Made by a program: the position numbers and the translations under genes. From Lucinisca nassula (Eukaryota > Mollusca > Bivalvia > Lucinida > Lucinidae), in NCBI GenBank assembly GCA_963580285.1, contig OY757013.1:130383027-130447026 (forward strand): a stretch of 64,000 nt of DNA, read 5' to 3'. The notes beneath the pieces were generated by a model, which was given only the letters and a program-made list of their open reading frames with translations, was not told where the DNA came from and ran no database searches. This document shows positions 9,597 through 21,600 of the stretch, piece by piece. Positions within the stretch are counted from its first letter, which is position 1. The number at the start of each line of letters is the position of its first letter.

Positions 9597-9686
9597 CTTC
9601 CTTAAAATCTAACATGCATGAATCACCATGCCAGTCCAAAAAACAAGCGGTGGTAATTAGGAACTGGACTCTGGTGAGCCTGTGTG

Positions 9687-9858
9687 CAGGGTTTTCCATC
9701 AGATTTTTCTTAAGAGGCCATTCACCAGTTTGAGGCGGCAAATTTCTAAAATTTCTTAAGACTTAAATTAAAAAAAAAACAACAAAACATTTGACTTGAC
9801 CAGAAAATAAATTGAGGCGGTCATTTTGGCATCCTACCGCCTCTTAATGAAAACCCTG
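9687..9858. mobile_element. MITE with CAGGGTTTT termini
   Basis: 172 bp beginning CAGGGTTTTCCAT and ending ATGAAAACCCTG. Interior blocks 'TTAAGAGGCC' and 'TACCGCCTCTTAATG' extend the inverted symmetry. No clear target duplication was seen and there is no ORF. Confidence 0.55.
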
Positions 9859-9988
9859 TAGGTGTTGCAATTATTTTCTGCTCTAGAACCATCAGTTTAG
9901 TATGTTAGATCATAGCAGATCATAGTTGCTAGAAATGCAAAGTATCGCTATGTGCATAACACTGTATACATGTATTGAATTATTTTAG

Positions 9989-10132
9989 AACTCTGGACCA
10001 GTTATGAGCTACCTAGAGACAGTTAGTGAGACTTCTGACAGAATCTGTGTTGCCAAGTCAGACAAGAAGCATTGCTGACTGCAGATGACAGTTGAAGCGT
10101 TGCGTGCTGGCCTTTCAAAGGAAATAGAAGAG
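9989..10132 (+). pseudogene. Elongation factor 2 pseudogene, exon-like block 1
   Basis: Bounded by a good acceptor (TTATTTTAG before 9989) and a GT donor at 10133. Frame 1 reads SGPVMSYLETVSETSD and then KKHC-stop-LQM...AGLSKEIEE. This lines up with the eukaryotic EF-2 segment around SDPVVSYRETVSEES, NKHNRLYMKARP and DGLAEDI (just after the domain III core), about 20 identities in 48. EF-2 is the GTPase that moves tRNA and mRNA through the ribosome in the cytosol. An in-frame TGA at 10076-10078 falls where EF-2 has Arg, consistent with a CGA to TGA change. The block belongs with those at 13607, 23623 and 25098, in the correct order and on the same strand. Introns are kept, so this is an unprocessed (duplicated) pseudogene rather than a retrocopy. 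Confidence 0.72.
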
Positions 10133-10639
10133 GTACTGTAGCATAACATACCATTGGGACACCTAGAACCTTTAATTTTCAATTTATTCCAAATAAAAAA
10201 TAATGGATTATAGTGTTCCAGTATTTAAACACAATAGGTAATTCAACTGATGGCTGACTGACAATTGGTACAGACCCTAATGCCATGCACAACTCTGATG
10301 TGCTTGAACGGTGTTTATGTACCTGTACTTCTGTTCTGAAAAAAAGAAGGATCTTACATGAGTGGGCATTTCATATGAAATTTAAGAGACAAAACCTTTG
10401 GAAAGTTTCATAAATTTCAAATGAAGTGACTTCAAGAGAAATATGCAGTTGTCATATATGACTATTTGTAGTAAGATTTTATTGCCATAAAAGTTCACAC
10501 TTTTGTCGAGCCTGCTTGTGATGAGCAAGACATAGTTTTTACAGTTTGAGTTTGGTGTATGTGCATGTGTGCATTGTGCATGAATTGTGTGTCTGTCTGG
10601 ATTTTCTACATAATGTATGGATTTCAAAATAATTATAGC
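10133..10639. other. Pseudogene intron sequence, no feature
   Basis: Lies between EF-2 pseudo-exons 1 and 2. No repeat family or coding signal recognised. Confidence 0.4.
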
Positions 10640-11640
10640 CCTGCTTTAAAAAAGTGGGGGCTATATTGGATTTGCCTTGTCCTTCTTTGATTCAGTATTT
10701 CCGTTATTCATCATAACTCAAAAACCATTTGAGGTATTTTCATGAAACTTCACACTAATGTGCAGAGTGCATGAAACATAACTCTGGATTGCCTACTTTT
10801 GGAGTTATTGCCCTTTGAACAGTGAAAAATGGCAATTTTAACCATGTCATCAAAAACCGTTCGAGGTATTTTCATGAAACTTCACACAAATGTAAAGCGC
10901 TATAAGACGATGTGCAGAGTGTAAAACCATAATATGTTCTATAAAAGGGTTATCCTTTGGATGCATAACTCCGGATTGCCTACTTTTGGAGTTATTGTCC
11001 TTTGAACATTGAAAAATGCCAACTGTAATGCCGTTATTCATGATAACTCAAAAACCGTTTGAGGTATTTTCATGAAACTTCACACAAATGTAAAGCACTT
11101 TGAGACAACGTGCAGAGCGCATGAATCATAACTTTTGGAGTTATTGCCCTTTGAACATTGAAAAATGGCAATTTTAACCTTGTCATCAAAAACCTTTTGA
11201 GGTATTTTCATGAAACTTCACACAAATGTAAAGCACTATGAGATGATTTGCATAGTGCATGAACCATAACTCTGGATTGCCTACTTTAGGAATTATTGCC
11301 CTTTGAACATTGAAAAATGGCACTCCGAATAAACCCAGTACAGTAATATTAAAATTTGTGTCCGTTCCATAACTCTGAAAATATTTCAGATATTTTCACG
11401 CATCTGTAAAGCAAATGTAAAGAACGATGAGTCGAGGTGCAGAGCAGAAGGACCGTTACTCTGGTTTGCTTACTTTTGGAGTTATTGCCCTTTGAACTTG
11501 GAATAAACTCAGTACAGTAATAATTTGTTTCCACTCCATAACTAAGAAACCGTTTCCGATATTTTCACAAACCTTTACACAAATGTAAAGCAAGTTATGA
11601 GGCGAGATGTCATAATAATTTGTGTCACTTTATATAGAAC
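10640..11640. repeat. Degenerate tandem array in EF-2 pseudogene intron
   Basis: Words 'TATTTTCATGAAACTTCACA', 'CAAATGTAAAGC', 'TTTTGGAGTTATTGCCCTTT' and 'GAACATTGAAAAATGGCA' recur about six times at irregular 130-200-bp spacing. Relatives occur at 30290-30660. Confidence 0.7.
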
Positions 11641-11869
11641 TCTTGGCAATATTTGCAATATTTATTAAAGTGTGTATTGTCAATGCAACTCCTTATACAG
11701 TTTGCTGCTGTTCCTTCATTATCACTGTTGCTATTTGATGTAAGTATGGTTGATTATTTTTCATATCATATTCTTGATCATAAAAAAGTGCTTCTCGTAT
11801 ATCATATTCTTGATCATAAAAAAGCGCTATAGTCAGTTATAGTTTGGGTTTTGTTCTCCTCGATGAGTA

Positions 11870-13075
11870 GAAGTGCCATTTGAAACATTTATTTAGGTAG
11901 GTTGTAGGTCAAGGTCTTAACTTGGTCAAAGGATAAATAGTCATAAATGGAGCTTGCGGACAATAGCTTCTGCATTCATGAATGGATTTCAAAATAATTT
12001 GGAGCAGTTGTTCTCCTTGAGGTGTAACAGTGCCATATGTTTGTTTGTTTGTTTGAATTGGGTTTTAACATCCCCATTAACACTTTTGTCTTTAGGTCAT
12101 TTTGGAGATGTTGGGACTTTTTTCCAACATTGAGATGAAATGACATCTCGAGCCCTTCTGCTCAATGAAACCAGAAGGCCTATATGCACTGGACAGTCTG
12201 ACTCACTCAGAGCAGTGCCATTTGAAACATTTGTTCAGGTACGTGTAGGTTGAACCTCAAGGTCAGACTTGAAGTTCAAATGATGAAATGGCTGTAAATG
12301 GTAAAATAAATAATAATTTGAGCATGTCCAGGCCATAAGTTGTACATTCATGCATGGATTTCCAAATTATTTGTCACAGTTGTTCTCCTTGAGGAGTAGC
12401 AGAGCCGTTTGAAACATTTAATCAGCAGGTTGAAGGTTAAGGCCACAGTTGAAGGTCAAATAATAAAATGATTGTTTAATATGAATAATGAAATAATATT
12501 TAGAGTTTGTCCCGGCCATAAGATCTACATTTGTGTATGGAATTCAAAATAATTTGGCACAGTTGTTCTCCTTGAGAAGTAGCAGTGCCATTTAAAACAT
12601 TTAATCAGGTAGGCTGAAGGTCAAGGTCACAGTTATGAGTCAGATTATATAATGGTAATTAGTTGAGCTTGTCTAGGCCATAACTTCTACATTTATGCTT
12701 GGATTTAAAAATAATTTGGCACATATGTTCATTTGAAACATTTCTTCAGGGTTGATGAAGGCCAAGGTCACACTGAAGGTCAGCTGATAAAATTGTCATT
12801 TAAAATTTAGCTTGACCAGGCCAGAACCTCTACATTTATGCATGGATTTCAAAATAATCTGGCACAGTAGTTTACTTTTTAGAAACATTTGTTCATGTAG
12901 GTTATAGGTCAAGGTCACCTGAAGGTCAACTGATAAAATGGTCGTAAATTGAGCTTGTCGAGCCATAACTTCTACATTTATGCATGGATTTAAAAACAAT
13001 TTGGCACGGTTGTTCATTTGAAACATATGCTCAGGTAAGTTGAAGTCAAGTTCACACTTGAAGGTCAGACAATAA
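11870..13075. repeat. TCAAGGTCA tandem array, ~145-bp units
   Basis: At least seven units with 'TTGTTCTCCTTGAGG', 'CATTTGAAACATTT', 'GTTGAAGGTCAAGGTCAC' and 'TACATTTATGCATGGATTTC'. A SINE-C interrupts it at 12037-12212. The last unit crosses the left edge of the 2.24-kb duplication at 12844. Confidence 0.75.
12037..12212 (-). mobile_element. SINE-C, truncated, with target duplication
   Basis: Minus-orientation tail (GTTTGTTTG...AACATCCCC), then the 'TGAGATGAAATGACATCTC' body. The 9-bp direct repeat CAGTGCCAT (12028-12036 and 12213-12221) flanks it and matches the uninterrupted repeat unit elsewhere in the array. Confidence 0.75.
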
Positions 13076-13606
13076 AATGATCATTGACTCAAGAGTAAAT
13101 ATTGTTAATTGAAATTTTTGGTTCATAAATATTACAAAAAAGAAATTGCTGTCTAAGCATGGTTTTGTTTGAGTGTTGTTTGTATAATAATTGAGTGAAT
13201 CAGTTCTTCACATGCCTATAGGTCATTTAAGCAAACAGTGGGCTTGACAAGTTGTCCCCAGACAACCATTCTAGATTTAATAGAAATTGATGACATCATA
13301 ACTTTACTTACTAATAACAAAGTGTTATTAAACTTATCCTCATTCGATTTTTGGACATTATGTATGAAGTATTAAGTAACTGAATAACAATAAAAAGTTT
13401 TTCTCTGCCAAAGGACAAAGTTAAGAGAAAGTACTGAACATTGTTTTTTTTTCATGTTACTAACCAGTTTTCATAAATTTGTTACCTGGAAAATTGCATC
13501 AGTACCTTATACACTTAAAATTGAATAATAGACTAGGAAATACACAAGTTTGCAAGAACTCTAGGAGAAAGCAAGAGATTTAATCTGTTTAATATTTTTC
13601 TTCAAG

Positions 13607-13752
13607 GGTAAAGTAACAATGGTTCAAGATGCCAAACTCTTGTAGAAGAATACCAATTTGATGTGGGCAACACAAAGGAGATGCAGTGTTTCAGCCCTAA
13701 TTGCTCTGCACTAACAAGCTGATAGAGCCGATTCCAGTGGGCATCACAGGAG
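13607..13752 (+). pseudogene. Elongation factor 2 pseudogene, exon-like block 2 (copy 1)
   Basis: Preceded by a polypyrimidine acceptor (TTTTTCTTCAAG) and followed by GTTAGT. The opening frame reads GKVTMVQDAK. After a frameshift near 13645 it reads LVEEYQFDV...EMQCFSPN, then two stops (TGA TAG), then RFQWASQE. This parallels the EF-2 segment with GEVSARQE, LAEKYEWDV, IWCFGPDGTGPN and GFQWATKEG, with about 17 residues missing before the last motif. Frameshift, stops and deletion together mark it as non-functional. The whole block is repeated at 15847-15992 by the 2.24-kb duplication. Confidence 0.62.
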
Positions 13753-14864
13753 GTTAGTATGTTAATCAAAGCGCCAAAGGCACTGAAATGACAGATTCTA
13801 TGACAAAATCAACACACTGTGAAAACTTACAGACAACCTTTCTAAAAGATCTTAAAATTTAGAAAAGTAGTTCTGCAAATTCCATTGTATGATATGTTTG
13901 CAGATGTCTATACACCGATGGTATTATGAAATGCCATTCGATGTTTCAAATTTTGGAAAGAAACTATTTACATTTTCAAAACCAAACATTAAAATTCAAG
14001 TTTTAACAATGCTACTGTCAATAAGTAACATTTTTGTCTGGTCGGTTGTGGATACCTCCCCCAAAAAGATCCTCTATGGGAAAGAGATCGTTGGAGAAGG
14101 GCTGGTCAGTCCAGTACATGAATTCCATTGGCTTGGAGACATTTTTGAATAAGAACAGCACTATAATCCCGCCCGCAATCCTGCTGGATTAGATATCCTG
14201 GATTTTGAGCTTAAACAAATAAATGGAGCCACGCGAGGCCGACGCATTTGATTGATGTAACGTCTCGCTGTTCAGTTAACGTCTCAGCCATGATCTTAAA
14301 TGTTCTTAATGTCGCTAGCTACATGCAATAGCTCGACATACAATTTCGCTTATTCCATCCGATATACCATGCTATTTTACGCACGCGTCGCCTTGGCATA
14401 CCTTACACATATGTCAAAACATCCCGAAACGACAATCGATGTGATTCACGCTGAAGTGCGATGTGTCACTGAAACGCATATCACGCGAGTCGCTTAGGCG
14501 CCAATATACATGTACGTATTTCAGGCACCAGCGTAAGTGTTCCGTACTGTGTCGACATATTAATTTTGGTAACGACAGGGATGTCTAGCTCTCAAAAGTG
14601 CATCGCATAAGGGCGACGTTCAGTGTCAGTGCTTATTAGTTGGTAGTTGAAACCCTTTGTTTATCTACAGGTACAGTGTAGCATATGCCGGCGGAAATCT
14701 GCTTCGCATATGTGTCTGTCGGATGACGTCGGTCTTCCGCTACGTCGACGTTTAGCGTCTGTTGATAGTAAGATGTCACTCCAACAGGCATTTAGATAAC
14801 ACACATGTGGCGCCCAAAATCAGAGTCAACGCCATCCGCTTTACGACCAGCATCTAACTGTCCA
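13753..14864. other. Intron sequence inside duplicated unit, no recognised gene
   Basis: The 14160-14860 part is richer in CpG (CGCG, TCGACG) than its surroundings. An 87-codon ORF at 13889-14152 and a 65-codon ORF at 14300-14497 have no recognisable domain and are kept only because the duplication is recent. Confidence 0.4.
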
Positions 14865-15033
14865 TTAGAAGCCTCCGTGATGTAGTGGTTATGCTACTCG
14901 CCTTGTAAACCAGGGATCGCAAGATCGATCCCGAACTTCTCCAGGCTTTCGTATGAGTCTTTAAACCGAGGTATCGTCTCCGTATGACCTTAGCTGTTGG
15001 TGGGACGTAAAACACAAACACTCACTCACTCAC
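14865..15033 (+). mobile_element. SINE-D with 12-bp target duplication (copy 1)
   Basis: tRNA-like head GAAGCCTCCGTGATGTAGTG with A box ATGTAGTGGTTATGC and B box AAGATCGATCCCG. Short body, then 'TATGACCTTAGCTGTTGGTG', GGGACGTAAAAC and (ACTC)n. TCTAACTGTCCA flanks it at 14853-14864 and 15034-15045. Confidence 0.85.
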
Positions 15034-15846
15034 TCTAACTGTCCAGGGTTTAATGAAAAATGTTGCAATACATTCTCTTTTCTGGATTTCAAAATAATCT
15101 GGCACAGTAGTTTACTTTTTAGAAACATTTGTTCATGTAGGTTATAGGTCAAGGTCACCTGAAGGTCAACTGATAAAATGGTCGTAAATTGAGCTTGTCG
15201 AGCCATAACTTCTACATTTATGCATGGATTTAAAAACAATTTGGCACGGTTGTTCATTTGAAACATATGCTCAGGTAAGTTGAAGTCAAGTTCACACTTG
15301 AAGGTCAGACAATAAAATGATCATTGACTCAAGAGTAAATATTGTTAATTGAAATTTTTGGTTCATAAATATTACAAAAAAGAAATTGCTGTCTAAGCAT
15401 GGTTTTGTTTGAGTGTTGTTTGTATAATAATTGAGTGAATCAGTTCTTCACATGCCTATAGGTCATTTAAGCAAACAGTGGGCTTGACAAGTTGTCCCCA
15501 GACAACCATTCTAGATTTAATAGAAATTGATGACATCATAACTTTACTTACTAATAACAAAGTGTTATTAAACTTATCCTCATTCGATTTTTGGACATTA
15601 TGTATGAAGTATTAAGTAACTGAATAACAATAAAAAGTTTTTCTCTGCCAAAGGACAAAGTTAAGAGAAAGTACTGAACATTGTTTTTTTTTCATGTTAC
15701 TAACCAGTTTTCATAAATTTGTTACCTGGAAAATTGCATCAGTACCTTATACACTTAAAATTGAATAATAGACTAGGAAATACACAAGTTTGCAAGAACT
15801 CTAGGAGAAAGCAAGAGATTTAATCTGTTTAATATTTTTCTTCAAG

Positions 15847-15992
15847 GGTAAAGTAACAATGGTTCAAGATGCCAAACTCTTGTAGAAGAATACCAATTTG
15901 ATGTGGGCAACACAAAGGAGATGCAGTGTTTCAGCCCTAATTGCTCTGCACTAACAAGCTGATAGAGCCGATTCCAGTGGGCATCACAGGAG
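15847..15992 (+). pseudogene. Elongation factor 2 pseudogene, exon-like block 2 (copy 2)
   Basis: Exact second copy of 13607-13752 with the same acceptor, frameshift and stops. The disabling changes therefore came before the duplication. Confidence 0.6.
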
Positions 15993-17100
15993 GTTAGTAT
16001 GTTAATCAAAGCAAAGGCACTGAAATGACAGATTCTATGACAAAATCAACACACTGTGAAAACTTACAGACAACCTTTCTAAAAGATCTTAAAATTTAGA
16101 AAAGTAGTTCTGCAAATTCCATTGTATGATATGTTTGCAGATGTCTATACACCGATGGTATTATGAAATGCCATTCGATGTTTCAAATTTTGGAAAGAAA
16201 CTATTTACATTTTCAAAACCAAACATTAAAATTCAAGTTTTAACAATGCTACTGTCAATAAGTAACATTTTTGTCTGGTCGGTTGTGGATACCTCCCCCA
16301 AAAAGATCCTCTATGGGAAAGAGATCGTTGGAGAAGGGCTGGTCAGTCCAGTACATGAATTCCATTGGCTTGGAGACATTTTTGAATAAGAACAGCACTA
16401 TAATCCCGCCCGCAATCCTGCTGGATTAGATATCCTGGATTTTGAGCTTAAACAAATAAATGGAGCCACGCGAGGCCGACGCATTTGATTGATGTAACGT
16501 CTCGCTGTTCAGTTAACGTCTCAGCCATGATCTTAAATGTTCTTAATGTCGCTAGCTACATGCAATAGCTCGACATACAATTTCGCTTATTCCATCCGAT
16601 ATACCATGCTATTTTACGCACGCGTCGCCTTGGCATACCTTACACATATGTCAAAACATCCCGAAACGACAATCGATGTGATTCACGCTGAAGTGCGATG
16701 TGTCACTGAAACGCATATCACGCGAGTCGCTTAGGCGCCAATATACATGTACGTATTTCAGGCACCAGCGTAAGTGTTCCGTACTGTGTCGACATATTAA
16801 TTTTGGTAACGACAGGGATGTCTAGCTCTCAAAAGTGCATCGCATAAGGGCGACGTTCAGTGTCAGTGCTTATTAGTTGGTAGTTGAAACCCTTTGTTTA
16901 TCTACAGGTACAGTGTAGCATATACCGGCGGAAATCTGCTTCGCATATGTGTCTGTCGGATGACGTCGGTCTTCCGCTACGTCGACGTTTAGCGTCTGTT
17001 GATAGTAAGATGTCACTCCAACAGGCATTTAGATAACACACATGTGGCGCCCAAAATCAGAGTCAACGCCATCGTTTTACGACCAGCATCTAACTGTCCA

Positions 17101-17269
17101 TTAGAAGCCTCCGTGATGTAGTGGTTATGCTACTCGCCTTGTAAACCAGGGATCGCAAGATCGATCCCGAACTTCTCCAGGCTTTCGTATGCGTCTTTAA
17201 ACCGAGGTATCGTCTCCGTATGACCTTAGCTGTTGGTGGGACGTAAAACACAAACACTCACTCACTCAC
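17101..17269 (+). mobile_element. SINE-D (copy 2, via segmental duplication)
   Basis: Same insertion and same TCTAACTGTCCA flanks (17089-17100, 17270-17281) as 14865-15033. It was copied with the 2.24-kb unit and is not an independent insertion. Confidence 0.85.
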
Positions 17270-17407
17270 TCTAACTGTCCAGGGTTTAATGAAAAATGTT
17301 GCAATACATTCTCTTTTCTAGGCACGACCTTACATCGCACATCAAAAGTTTGATCCTGAACATGTGGTTTCTATCAGCGCTGGTGTGAAGGTGATACACA
17401 GGATCGT

Positions 17408-17702
17408 TGGCCCCCGCTCGTCGGGGCTTAAAGAAATAGATGGGCTGCATGATGCTTCCACGCAGAGCTGAAACCGACCCGCACACGAGTACTGGTAATC
17501 TGCTTAGAGGATCTAAGCCTGCCCAGGCAAAGCGGTGCAAAGCCTCCATGCATATAAACCCTATTGGTTTCATTGGGGGCAGGGCTTGAGATGTCATTTC
17601 ATCTCAGTGTCGGGTAAAAGTCCCAAAAATTGGAAGCAACGTCTCCAAAATGACCTATACAGTGTTGACGGGGACGTTAAACCTCAAATCAAACAAAACA
17701 AA
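17408..17702 (+). mobile_element. SINE-C, full length with target duplication
   Basis: Best plus-strand copy: 5' CCCCCGCTCGTCGGGGC hairpin, 'GATGGGCTGCATGATGCTTC', 'TACTGGTAATCTGCTTAGAG', 'AGATGTCATTTCATCTCAGT', and tail GGGGACGTTAAACCTC plus (CAAA)n. A perfect 12-bp direct repeat ACACAGGATCGT flanks it (17396-17407, 17703-17714). The origin of the head is unclear. It is not an obvious tRNA. Confidence 0.9.
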
Positions 17703-17714
17703 ACACAGGATCGT

Positions 17715-19771
17715 GGCCAGGCTGGTAACCATACGTCACGGTTGATTTATTTAACCTTTTTAGCTTAAGGGCATGGTGCATAAGCGTATTGTAATCATGC
17801 AATCGTTTGGTTTCAGAATCATAGCACCGAAAGTGTTGGTGGGATTTAGGTTGGGGTAAAAGTCCTGGGCTGAGATTTAAACTGTTTAATTTAACTCTGC
17901 AATTCCAAACAAATAGTGAAGATTTTGATAAGAAGCGCATTCTGCAGCGTTCGAACTTGGTCTACACTGTTTGCCAAGCTCACCCTATGATTTCAGGATG
18001 ACCCTCTTCAGTCTTATGGAATACCCTGATCTCACTGCGGCTGTTTTCTGCAAGAAAAAGGTTATTCCGAGATAGTCAGTAGACGTTAGCTCTGAATCGC
18101 TTTTCTTATTAGTAACTTTGGGTCGAATGCCAAACAAACAACCCAAACATAGCCGGGTCGTTTGTCAGTGTTGGGTACACTGCACTTGAATCAAATGTTC
18201 GATCTGGCAAACAATGAAGACTAAGATCAAACGCCACAGAACACGGTGCTGATCTTGTTCTACATTTTTTGCATCAGTTCCTAACATCTTAAGTTTAAAC
18301 GGATCAGTCCAAGTCCTCGTTCATGACCAGCCTGCATTTAGAGACAATCGGCATGATTGGTGTCAGTGCTTTGATTTATTCACTTGCCTTGAGTTTCTGG
18401 AGTGTACTCTTCCATCACTGAAGTTGGGCTCGTCCATTCTGCTAAATATGGCACCTATAATTATATCACAGGACCTACACTGTTTGCATAGGTATCTGTA
18501 CCATATTCCAGGGTTGAAAGGGACAGCCTTTCTCGCAAAGTCTGATATACACCTAGTTGTTACTGACCTAGATTTGACCTCGAATGTCGGAAAATCCATT
18601 AATATTCTGGTCTGCAGCTGACCGGCTGGTCTATAAGGATTAAATATTGACAGCACTGTTAGAAAACAGTGTAAAACCTGAGCAGACGTCCGAGCAGACG
18701 CCGCTTTGATCTGGGTATACAGTCTCGCATGATGCAGCTGATTCATATGAAATGCTGAATCTATTCTCTTGAAGGTAAGATAAAATCGTCAAGTCATTTG
18801 CTTCAAAAGTTTGTATTGCGATTAAAGGATGTACAATTTTGATAACTGCGCCAAACCGGACTACAGTTTGTGCGGACTCATATTTCTTTGGCGGTCAAAG
18901 CCGGAAGAAAGTCGTAAGAAAGCCGGTACTACTTTACAACACGCAGGATAGCTAGAAATGACAGATTGAATCTGCCATTAAAAATTGATTTGATAAGGGA
19001 ATAAAGTAAGAATTTACTCATCTTCCCAAGCCAAGATTATATATTATGTTCACTTTGTCTCTCTGTACTTTCGGCGCGCAGAAAAAAGTCACGGAAATAG
19101 TCACAGAAAAAGGTCACAGGAAAAAAAGCACAATAAGAAAATAAAGAACTATTCCAATAAAAAGATGTTGCTAATAAATTAAAATAATGACATCACCTAC
19201 TCTTCCGACTTTTACCTATGTAAAGTGGGGTTTAAAAGGGTGTTCATTCTACAGATCACTGCCTTTGCTTCTGATTTGTTATTGTGATGCATTAATGCAT
19301 TCATGTACTTGATATTTAATGTATTCATTCAAACTGTCAAACAGAATCACACACAGTGTAGATCCTTAGCAGATGGCTTCTATCTGGATCCATACTGTTC
19401 AAAAAGGCGGAGTATATCCTGGTTCAGCAAGACATGGGTTAAACACAAAAATATGGCATAAATGGTAGGTTAAACAATGAACTAATATACATGCTTGCAT
19501 AGAAGTTAACATGTATGATGTCAAAGGCTGCTATCTCATTGAGTTCCAGCGGAACATACAGATAAACCTGCTGTGAGTTAAAATATTGGACTGATTTTAG
19601 CTGATATACTTTCACTGGGAGGTTTTAATTGCTAACCAGATTTTTTAAACAAATAGTGTGGTCCTGAGCAGCCGGCTGAGCGGAAACCGCATTCCCCGGC
19701 ACCTGATCTGTGTATTCAGTGTTTTGCAAACCCAACCAGATTCCATAGATAGCTCTCTAACACAACTCTCT
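17715..19771. other. EF-2 pseudogene intron, no supported gene
   Basis: Contains degenerate CAAACAGTG-family pieces (about 17975-18000, 18640-18740, 19660-19730). The ORFs here (for example 18363-18746) overlap those palindromic pieces and have no recognisable domain. Confidence 0.4.
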
Positions 19772-19782
19772 GACATAACAGG

Positions 19783-20082
19783 TTTTTTGTTTGTTTGATA
19801 TAAGGTTTAACATCCCGGTAAACAATGTAAAGGTCATTTTGCAGACGTTGATTCCAATTTTGTGGGACTTTACCCGACATTGAGATGAAATGACATCTCA
19901 AGCCCTGCTGCCCAATGAAACCAATAGGGTTTATAAGCATGGACGGGCCGACTCGCACCACTTTGCCTGGGCAGGCTTAGATCCTCTAAGCGCTTTACCA
20001 GTACTTGTGTGCGGGTCGGTTTAAGCTCTGCGTGGAAGCATCGTGCAGCCTATCTATATCTTCAACCTGATGGGCGGGGCCC
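19783..20082 (-). mobile_element. SINE-C, full length with target duplication
   Basis: Minus-oriented, from (TTTG)n tail to head GATGGGCGGGGC. The 11-bp direct repeat GACATAACAGG flanks it (19772-19782, 20083-20093). Confidence 0.9.
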
Positions 20083-20093
20083 GACATAACAGG

Positions 20094-20609
20094 TACCATC
20101 GATAAAAGTAGTCTGACTATTTTCTATTTATAACCATTAGTTACATGAACAACAGCATTAATACAGATTTGTCCTTTAGTAACTTAAGGTCGATTGTTAG
20201 AGTTGTGTTCAGTATTTAATCACTCAGTGTTTTTTTTTTTTTTACATTTAAGTTGTGGGACAACCTTACATAGCAATGTATCTTCTGATTGGCAAACAAA
20301 TAACAAGCACTAAGGAAAACAATTTGCTGCTGCAAATAGATGGCATTGCAGGAAATCTGATTTGTGAATAGGCCATCAGCTACCTAAGAGTATGTATTGT
20401 TAAGCCCTTCACTGCCATAGGGGACTCTCGTCAACAGCCTGGCTGACGGCCATAGGTGCCTTTTGTCGGCAATGTATGATACCAGCTTTTACCTTGTTAA
20501 GTAAGTTTCACAAGCTGTTAAATCTTATGGAACACGGCATTCTATTTTTAGACTTGCTCTTTGTTGTTTACCGGGTGATTTCCATAGACTTATAATGGGG
20601 AATAATAAA
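20094..20609. other. Intron sequence, no recognised feature
   Basis: Poly-T at about 20229-20242. No ORF or repeat assignment. Confidence 0.35.
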
Positions 20610-20790
20610 AAATGGCAGGGTCCCCCAATTTGTGCCCGGGCCATGCCCCACCCACTTCACTTCATAAAGGGCCCTATTTCTCAGAAACCATTCAGATCCA
20701 CATTCATAAACCATATATATTCTTATTCCATGTGATAAAATTGGTTGGGTCCCTAAATGTGTCTTATCTGGTAGATAGACTCTTTATTAT
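20610..20790. repeat. Dispersed repeat related to 2585-2825
   Basis: 'CCACTTCACTTCATAAA', 'TTTCTCAGAAACCATTCAGA' and 'CATATATATTCTTATTCC' match the units at 2585-2825. Confidence 0.5.
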
Positions 20791-20887
20791 TACTCCCCCG
20801 CATAGGATGATGCCTGGAGGATATAGTTTTCTGTGCATTCGAACCTCCATCTGTACTAGTATGTGTACATACTTACACACAAATCAT

Positions 20888-21084
20888 GTTTGTTTGTTTG
20901 TTTGATTTGAAGTTTAACATCGCAGTCAACACTGTAAAGGTCATTTTGGAGACGTTGCTTCCAATTTTGTGGGACTTTGACCAGACTTTAAGATGAAATG
21001 GCATCTCAAGCCCTACCGCCCAATGAAACGAATAGGGTTTATAACCATGGAAGGTCTGACCTGGACAGGCTTAGATCCTCTAAG
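20888..21084 (-). mobile_element. SINE-C, 5'-truncated
   Basis: Minus tail (GTTTGTTTG, AGTTTAACATC) through 'AGGCTTAGATCCTCTAAG'. The 5' third of the element is missing. Confidence 0.8.
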
Positions 21085-21228
21085 AAAACACGATAGAATG
21101 TCTTTAGAAGGCGAAACCAGGTCTGGTTGCCCGTCAGACGCCACCGATGAAGAAACGGGGCCTGGTGTACTCTGATAGGCGAATTAAGGTGGAAAAAATA
21201 ACGATTGCATTACACATTTCACACGGTA

Positions 21229-21408
21229 GCCGCCCAATGAAACCAACAGGATTAATAAGCATGGATGGGCCGACTCGCATGGCTTTGCCTGGGCAGGCTT
21301 AGTTCCTCTAAGCGGTTTACCAGTACTCGTGTGCGGGCCAGTTTTAGCTCTGCGTGGAAGCATCATGCAGCCCATCTATTTCTTCAAGCCCCGATGGGTG
21401 GGGGCTGA
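21229..21408 (-). mobile_element. SINE-C fragment lacking the tail
   Basis: Covers 'GCCGCCCAATGAAACC' to the 5' head CCCCGATGGGTGGGGGC. It overlaps the region present in the copy at 20888-21084, so the two are separate insertions or a rearranged pair. Confidence 0.75.
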
Positions 21409-21439
21409 CAAGTCATGTTAAACTCAGGTTAAGGCCAGA

Positions 21440-21600
21440 TAGAACATGAACTCATATTTCCAACCCATGAGTTGGATTTGGTTCATATTTGGTATGACGA
21501 CAGATATAGGTCCAAAGTTTTATTCAGCAGTACTCCCACCCATGCCCATGACCTCAAGGTCAAGGTCAGTGACTTAGAATTTGTTTATGTTAAAGACTCT
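21440..21600. repeat. Single unit of the repeat seen at 5945 and 32735
   Basis: 'GGATTTGGTTCATATTTGGT', 'GGTCCAAAGTTTTATTCAGC' and 'TCAAGGTCAAGGTCA' mark the unit. Confidence 0.6.

Larger units (their letters stand above)
12844..15083 (+). repeat. 2.24-kb direct tandem duplication, copy 1
   Basis: Starts at GGATTTCAAAATAATC inside a TCAAGGTCA unit and ends at ATTCTCTTTTCT, where copy 2 begins immediately. It contains EF-2 pseudo-exon 2 and a SINE-D. It differs from copy 2 at only a handful of positions noticed by eye. Confidence 0.95.
15084..17319 (+). repeat. 2.24-kb direct tandem duplication, copy 2
   Basis: Follows copy 1 without a gap, offset 2240 bp. Differences seen: a 3-bp loss after ATCAAAGC near 16012, TCCGC to TCG near 17073, and single substitutions near 16923 and 17191. 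The near identity means a recent duplication or an assembly or haplotype artefact. Confidence 0.95.

Noticed and set aside
13880..13960. Possible further EF-2 exon reading MPFDVSNF
   Set aside because: Only FDV matches the EF-2 RFDVHDV region. Too short to claim.
13889..16734. Two pairs of identical ORFs (87 and 65 codons) suggesting conserved genes
   Set aside because: Identity comes from the recent 2.24-kb duplication, not selection. No recognisable domain, and they lie in an EF-2 pseudogene intron.
18363..18746. 127-codon minus-strand ORF
   Set aside because: Runs through CAAACAGTG-family palindromic remnants and lacks any recognisable motif.
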